This document shows, piece by piece, positions 57,901-64,000 of a stretch of DNA of 64,000 nt (the stretch's first letter is position 1; every line of letters starts with the position of its first letter). The stretch is from contig WARS01000044.1 in assembly GCA_008933995.1 (NCBI GenBank), positions 1,198,866 to 1,262,865 of the forward strand, given 5' to 3'. The stretch comes from Datnioides undecimradiatus (Eukaryota > Chordata > Actinopteri > Lobotiformes > Datnioididae). The notes below the pieces were generated by a model, which did not search any database, was not told the origin of the DNA, and was given only the letters and a program-made list of their open reading frames with translations. The translations under genes and the position numbers were made by a program.

Positions 57901-60811
57901 TGGCAGACAGATGGGCTTTGGAGAACTGCTGTTGCTTAAGCGAACAAGACACTTCTCTCTCACTTTCAAAGTGATTCATTTAGTGCTTCTAGAATGACAA
58001 GATGGCTGAAGTGAGCATTTGCATAAAGAGTCCCTCGCTCCTCTTTTTGTCCCAGTGTCGCTAACTGTGAAAGTAGCACTCTTGTGTTTTCTGCTGATGA
58101 GTTACCAGAATTTGTCAAACTTCTCTTTTATGCAACAAATTGCTTTCTCACCTAGCAACATGCTGGGCTGTTAACATGTCGCTGACAGAAAATGTGGTCT
58201 CTTTGTGCATATGAGTCTTGGTGCATTAGCACATGCATGGTTGCGTGTGACTGATGGCCCCATCGGCATCACCCACCTACCATGTTGCACATATTTCACA
58301 GAGGGAGAGACGGATAGACAGAGATGGAGAGAGAGAGAGACAGACAGAGACCACCCATTGGGTTGGTACTGGGGTCCAGATTAGGCTGCCCCTGGCAGTC
58401 CCTGGAGGTCCGTTGCTTTGTTGATGGTTTTTTAATGACCCCAGTCTGGCTATAGGCTTATTGTGCTGCCTTGAGTGACGGGCAGATGGGGAAAGCTGAT
58501 GGGTTAATCTGACGTACCAGAAAAGAGTGGAGAGTCTTTTTCTCCCCCTCCACCTTATTGAGATCCCATTTCTGCCAAAGCACTTACAGAAAAAACATTT
58601 CTTTGGAGGTTTGAATATGTAAGAAATGTTTCCCCAAAAACACAACCCAGTCTGCCATGATACTGAAATTCATTTGTGTACTGCAGTGTTAAAATGTGTT
58701 TTAACATTAAAGCACTAGTACAGATTATTGTTTTTAACAAATTAGAGGGAAACCTTACATCCTCTGACTTGGACTCATCCATAAGTGGACACATTCTCAA
58801 AACACTTACAGCAATTATATCAGACCTAAAAGGATCTTTAAAACTTTTATAGTAATTAATAAGTCTAGACACCCTGGAGGACTCATGTTATTAAGAACTG
58901 CTCATAATTAGTCTGCTGCTGTAGGAGCTACACCTTGTTACATTAGCATTTGATAAGAAGCGTGTAACAGCTATGCAGTACTTAGACACTGGAAAAATGT
59001 TGTTGCACTGTTTTACTAACATTATCTCTGCTGGAAGCTAAATCCATCAAACCAAAATGAGCTTATAGCACCCAACTCTAGTTTAATGTTGTGCTCCTGT
59101 GTATTGATGAATATTTTATTTAGAACCCCTTTTTGTTCAGTCATGATATGTCATCCATAGCAACAGGGTCCACCGTGACCCCTGCAGCTCAGTGAACAGG
59201 TCTAAAGAGGGAACTCCTCGCAGGAGCTTTTAATTCCATCTATGACTCCTATTGGTAAAGTAAGAGCCCGCTTTGAAGAAGACTTTTTTTCTCTGGAGCT
59301 GACAGGAGGTTAGGTCAGGTGTTGTTTTCAAAGATAACCTCCAGTCAACTGACTGTGGCGGTCTTCCCATTGACACCAACCACACATTGCCAACCATTGT
59401 AGCACAAGGCTGCCAGGATGGTCCCATGAAACCCATTAGCTTCCACTCTCATGCGTGTCATGCGCATGTCGTTGCCTGTCAAATTAGATTTGGAAAACTG
59501 AGGGGGAATGCCACCAGACTTTTATGTTAGCACTTGTTGTCAAACTTATATTTGTCTAGCTTGAAACCAAAATAAACTGCGGGTTGCCACCATTTACAGG
59601 AGATGACAAGATAAGCTTATTAGTGGCAAAAACGTTTTTTGTCTTGCCGCTGAGCTTATCTTGAGTCTGTTATTGAGTTACACAAGTCAAGGGGAGTTTC
59701 TGACTTTCCAGCCTGGCCCTTTCAAGTCTTTTTCAGAGTGAATGGCTTCTCAATCTACTGTTTATTTGATCACATTGACCAATTATTATGACCAATTATT
59801 ATTACTATTTATTATTGTCTTATTAAAACCATCTTCCAACACTCTGTCTGTAAACCCAGCTGCTGGTGACATGCAAAAGAGTGAAACTGTTACCTGATCA
59901 AAGGTATTTTCCCAGTTCTTCCCCCGTTCCTTTTGCTTGTAGGCCTCCCACTGTGATTACCAGAATAAGACACCCATATCTTAGATGACATTAAACAAAT
60001 TGAAACCAGATTTCCTGCCAGCGCTCAAAGAGCAGACAGGTTTTTGCAATACAAAGCTTTCAGGAACAGTCAGACTGTTCTCAGCCTGAATTTGTGTTTT
60101 CACATTGAAATTGTTTCACAGTTATGAGCCCTTGGTTGACTGTATGAATGTGAGTTGCAGTCTGTGGGTGTGGGTCAGAGGAAAGTGTAGATTGTTCTGT
60201 TCGCACTTGTGGCACGCAATGATAATCTTACAAGATAGTAATGATAATGCAGATAATTTAGATAAAGAGGCAAACCACATGCTTCTTGATGAACATTTTC
60301 CCTCATTTGGCCTTTGTTATTTAAAATGAAGTATTAAAGGTTTTCAGACAGACAGACATGATTTTAGGAAAACATCTTTGCAACTTTGCAATCTTTGACC
60401 ATAATCTCTTAATCTCCAAACTATACTATACATGCAAACACTAGCATCTGAAACTAGCAGTGCAGCAGAGTTCCGGAACTGAGGCTGATCAAACTGAAAT
60501 TTCTCAGTGATGACCAAAGATGAACTGGACGGTTGTGTCTGTGAATCGCTCCTTTTGCCAGACAATGTGTTTCTACTCTGGACAGACAGAAAGAAAGAAA
60601 GGCAGGCAAGCAGCGGCAGGGAGAGGGAGGGGGGAAAAACCCTTTGCGCTGCACGCAGGAGAGCACGTGCAGCGCACTCTGGGAATGTTTAGATATCTCC
60701 TCAAACGGCTCCGCTTGGGAAAAAAAGGAAAAGTCATCCTCTATGCTTTGACTGCAGCCGGCTGGAGTGAAGGGGCTGGCCCAAATTTGACATTAGCACA
60801 CACACACAGAG

Positions 60812-60813
<2 letters not shown>

Positions 60814-60846
<33 letters not shown>
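60814..60846. repeat. (CA)16 microsatellite
   Basis: A CA run in cdk6 intron 4, followed by a second CA block at about 60859-60880. Confidence 0.95.
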
Positions 60847-60848
<2 letters not shown>

Positions 60849-61747
60849 GATATACTTTACACACACACACACACACACTCAAATGCATTGTTGCAATGTT
60901 ATTGGTGTTTGCACACGTACAGATACAGACCCTCAAATGCACAATGTAAATTATTGGATATATTGTATTGTATATATTATAATTTGTATTCATCTGTGTT
61001 ACACTCACACTCACTCTCTCATTGATTCACTCACTCACTTGCACACACACGCACCCTGCACTTCACTGTATTAATTGTTGATGGCCCCTTGGCAGTGTTC
61101 CGGGGGGGGTGAAAGGGGTTACTGATGGGTGTGTGTATGGTGCATGTGCGCACACCCGCACATACCCGCATCTGGATATTAAAGCTGTGTCTGTACCAGC
61201 AACGGCAAGAGGAAGAGGAGGGGAAAAAAGAGAAAAAATTACAGCATATATCAGGAATTTTCCAGCTAATGATGTGCGGATGTGGTAGCACTGGGGAGAG
61301 AGAGCCACTGACTGTGCTGTCTTTGTTTCGCTCGCCGAGGGCCCCATGCTGCATTCCTGTACACTGTGCATACTTTGGCAACAGTTGTAGCGCCTGCTTT
61401 TTTCTGTTTTACTGTATACAGTTTGTGTGCTGCTCTTGCACTTTTCTTTCCAGCCTCATAGCTCTGTCTCTTCCTCCCTCAGCCTCTACCTTTCCCCCTC
61501 ATCCCTCTTCTAAACTGTCTCTCTCTCTCCTTCCTTATTTCCTTTCTTGGCCTGGTGCAGCGGTATTGTTGGGACTGTAAATTGTCCTTTTTGCAGAACA
61601 AGAGAAAGAAAGAGGGAAAGTGAGGGAGGAGTGAAATAATGGTGTTTACAACATGGCTGACTGCTAGAGCTACGAATGGGGCCTCTCTGGAGACACAACA
61701 TTACAGCCTCAGCTCCACTGTGCTCTCAGAATACATAGTTTTGCTCA

Positions 61748-61748
<1 letters not shown>

Positions 61749-61786
<38 letters not shown>
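61749..61786. repeat. (ATT)12 trinucleotide microsatellite
   Basis: A 38-bp ATT run in cdk6 intron 4, the only long trinucleotide repeat noted in the window. Confidence 0.96.
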
Positions 61787-61787
<1 letters not shown>

Positions 61788-62487
61788 ACATCCGCTCTGC
61801 TTCTCCCATACGTGGCCTGCCTATACTCTCTGAAGCCTTAATCCGTTTTCCTTCCTAAGATTCACCTAGGAAGAATTTAATTTGTGGTGGATTGCTTTCA
61901 GGAATGTAATCAAATTCTAGCTTAAGACTCAGACCATGAAACAGTTGAGCCATTTACCTGCGAGACTTAACTGCACCGAACGTTTATTCCACTTTATTCA
62001 GTAATTGCTGAAAGTTAAAACCTCCAATCATGCTCTCATTGATTCAGTTACAACAGTTATTTGGCCCCTGGTGGATCCAAAGTACTTGACAGTGAGTGTG
62101 CATGTGTGTGTATATTGTATGTGTCTGTGTGTGCAGTGGTGCTCTTTCATCCTGGGCTTCCTCAGTGAGAGGGAATGTAAACATGGGCCCCTGGCCAAGC
62201 TCCATCAGTCCCAGTGCCTCCAGCGCTGCAGCCTTAAGCCCCGGCCTCAGTCATCCTCGTGGCATCAGGTCACTGTAAATGTCCACATGGAGAGTGACAG
62301 GAAAACTTTGGTGTCGTGGTAGCAGAGGAAGGCCTGGAGGGGTATACGGTCCAGGGATGAAGAATATGGTTCCCAATGACTCCAAACATAATTTGCTCAT
62401 GATTTAAAGATTTAATTTAATGATTTCAAGATTTATTTCTACTTGAGTATTATTTTAGTACAGTAGTTTGAGGCATGACATATTAGG

Positions 62488-62524
62488 GTTGGTGCTGAGC
62501 GCATCAATGTTGGTGCTGAGCGCA
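62488..62524. repeat. Tandem duplication, 21-bp unit
   Basis: GTTGGTGCTGAGCGCA occurs at 62488-62503 and again at 62509-62524, separated by TCAAT. This gives a 21-bp period. Confidence 0.9.
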
Positions 62525-62599
62525 GCATTGCTTGCGAGTTCTCGGAGCACCATTGCAGGGAAATCCTGCAGCTGTTGGCAATTCAATGTCCTTTGAGAA

Positions 62600-62830
62600 G
62601 TACACTGTCTTTTAAAGAGAATTGACACCACCAGTGACAATTAGCTTAGCTTAGCATAAGGACCAAAAGCCATAGGAAATAACTAGCTTTGTTCTTTACA
62701 GAGATTACAGGTCCACCTACAGCACCTCTAGGCTCGCTAATGAACACATTATATCTTGCTTGTCCCAGAAATGTAAAGGATATAAAGATATAATTAGTTG
62801 CTGCAAAGCTGCGAAGCGAGGCTAACACAC
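62600..62830. repeat. Dispersed teleost repeat copy
   Basis: It carries TTAGCTTAGCTTAGCATAA, CCACCTAC.GCACCTCT, GCT.GCTAATGAACACATTA and TATCTTG blocks, which I recognise from an abundant perciform repeat. Orientation, family and exact limits are not determined. Confidence 0.6.
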
Positions 62831-62949
62831 ATGAGAGTGGTGTGGCGCGAGTAACACCCAAATTGCAACAGTCTGGAATTATCCCTGCAATGTCAAACAC
62901 ATGCTGCAGATATCTTGTATACATTTTCAACCACACTCTCTCTCTCACA

Positions 62950-62951
<2 letters not shown>

Positions 62952-62981
<30 letters not shown>
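62952..62981. repeat. (CA)15 microsatellite
   Basis: A CA run in cdk6 intron 4 preceded by a CT-rich stretch. Confidence 0.95.
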
Positions 62982-62982
<1 letters not shown>

Positions 62983-64000
62983 CACTTAGCAGTGAAGCAC
63001 GTGAATCCAGGCAAAAGCAGGTGCTTACTTAGTCACGTGCAAGTACTCACACATAACACAAATCAAACGCCCCCGTGCCCACATGCATGCACCCTATTGT
63101 CATTCTTCATGCACAGAGCGCTGGTGGCACAGTTCCGGATGTTTCAAGTCAGTTGGAGGTCCGGCCCAGGAGGTCTGGAGGTCCTCAGGGGCAGGAGAAG
63201 CCATTTCCTCCCTGAAGCAGAGTGGGGAGCAGAGAGCAGCAGTGAGGGCTGAGGAGGATGGTGGTGGTGGTGGTGAGGGGGAGGATGCTCTCAGCAGAGA
63301 GGAATTCCCAGAATGTTGTCCTTTAATCTGGAGGCAGGCTCACATACTCACTATGTCTCTCTCTCTAACTCTCTCTCTCCTTTTTTTTTCTCCCTCAGCT
63401 TTATCTGACCTCCTCTGGCTTTTCTGTTACCATGCGGAAGGGAAGAGGGGTGTCAGATAGGCAGAGAGACAGATTGAAAATGCAAAGCAGCTGACCAAGG
63501 AGCAAAACACTGCATTGCTCAGTTCAGGGCTGACTCACTTTCTCTGAGACTGATTGCCACACTAGCTTTATGTATGTGTCTGTATCTTTGTTTTCATGCA
63601 GAGAGGAGGTAGAGCAGGAGTGTGAAATGAAAGGATACATGAAGCAGAACAGAGAATGAGAAGGGTGAGAAAGAGCGACTAAGGAAGAAGGAATGCAAAC
63701 GTGGTCGGAAGAAGAGGAAGGGAAAGGACAAAAAAAAGAAAGCACAGAACAACATTGCAACCGGGGAATGTCCTTTTTTCATTTTATACCAGTCTATGTG
63801 TTGTTATAATCATCTCCATGAAAACGGTTATTATGTTGTGTGTTTAGGCCATGACTCAGAGCATGGTCCTTTGTCAGAGCAGTAGTTTTGAGATATTTAG
63901 CGTAACAGATTTGACACAGGGACATTGGAAGTATTTAATGGAGAGTGTGTAGCTCTGTGTGTGTGACTGATATGCATTCATGGATTTCATATTATCATGT

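Larger units (their letters stand above)
54999..64000 (+). other. cdk6: cdk6 intron 4 (partial)
   Basis: More than 9 kb of intron. The next cdk6 exon (expected WYRAPEVLL) was searched for in the plus frames and not found. Contents: CA runs (60814-60846, 62952-62981), an (ATT) run (61749-61786), a 21-bp-unit duplication (62488-62524), a dispersed repeat (about 62600-62830) and a purine-rich stretch near the right end (about 63600-63750). Open frames here, up to 184 codons, are low-complexity Thr-His or unsupported. Confidence 0.8.

Noticed and set aside
60520..61074. 184-codon plus-strand open frame in cdk6 intron 4
   Set aside because: Much of it is Thr-His repeat from CA microsatellites. 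No conserved domain.
54999..64000. cdk6 fourth coding exon
   Set aside because: No frame contains the expected WYRAPEVLL motif. It is taken to lie beyond the right edge.
1..64000. tRNA, rRNA, CRISPR or prokaryotic-style features
   Set aside because: No cloverleaf with matching A/B boxes, no rRNA sequence and no regularly spaced direct repeats were noticed. The window is vertebrate chromosomal DNA.

Overview
This window is vertebrate nuclear DNA, almost certainly from a teleost fish and probably a percomorph. The evidence is intron-split genes with GT/AG borders, many long (CA)n/(TG)n microsatellites, and dispersed repeats of a kind I recognise from perciform genomes. Three protein-coding genes are present. 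No bacterial-style operon, CRISPR array or virus was seen. Most open frames in the window are chance frames in introns or intergenic DNA. The real coding sequence is in 17 exons, placed by homology, splice sites and reading-frame phase.

Region 1 (1-19.27 kb, minus strand) is the 5' part of vps50 (syndetin/CCDC132). Five coding exons give residues 1-117, and the rest of the gene runs off the left edge. Its promoter at about 19.2 kb has a 14-bp palindrome containing a perfect CLEAR/E-box, an ETS site and a ZNF143-like site. Its presumed 5' UTR has two tandem five-codon upstream ORFs.

Region 2 (22.5-30.7 kb, minus strand) is a complete hepacam2. Nine coding exons give a 457-residue type I membrane protein: signal peptide, three Ig-like domains, one membrane span, and a tail with conserved tyrosine motifs.

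Region 3 (30.7-44.2 kb) is a gene-free intergenic stretch of microsatellites and AT-rich DNA. It ends abruptly at a GC-rich block at 44.27-45.2 kb, the likely cdk6 promoter and untranslated first exon.

Region 4 (46.2-64 kb, plus strand) is the 5' half of cdk6. Three coding exons give residues 1-176: the N-lobe, the PSTAIRE-like helix, HRD, DFG and the activation-loop threonine. The remaining exons lie beyond the right edge, after an intron of more than 9 kb.

The three genes do not form a pathway: endosomal recycling (vps50), an adhesion-type receptor (hepacam2) and a G1 cell-cycle kinase (cdk6). They are neighbours through conserved synteny with human 7q21. As I remember the human map, hepacam2 is inverted relative to its two neighbours, and no SAMD9/SAMD9L-like gene is seen between hepacam2 and cdk6. 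I found no convincing new biological system. The most interesting points are the vps50 promoter, the SLAM-like features and paired micro-exons of hepacam2, overlapping or upstream start codons in all three genes, and several candidate conserved non-coding blocks that need alignment.
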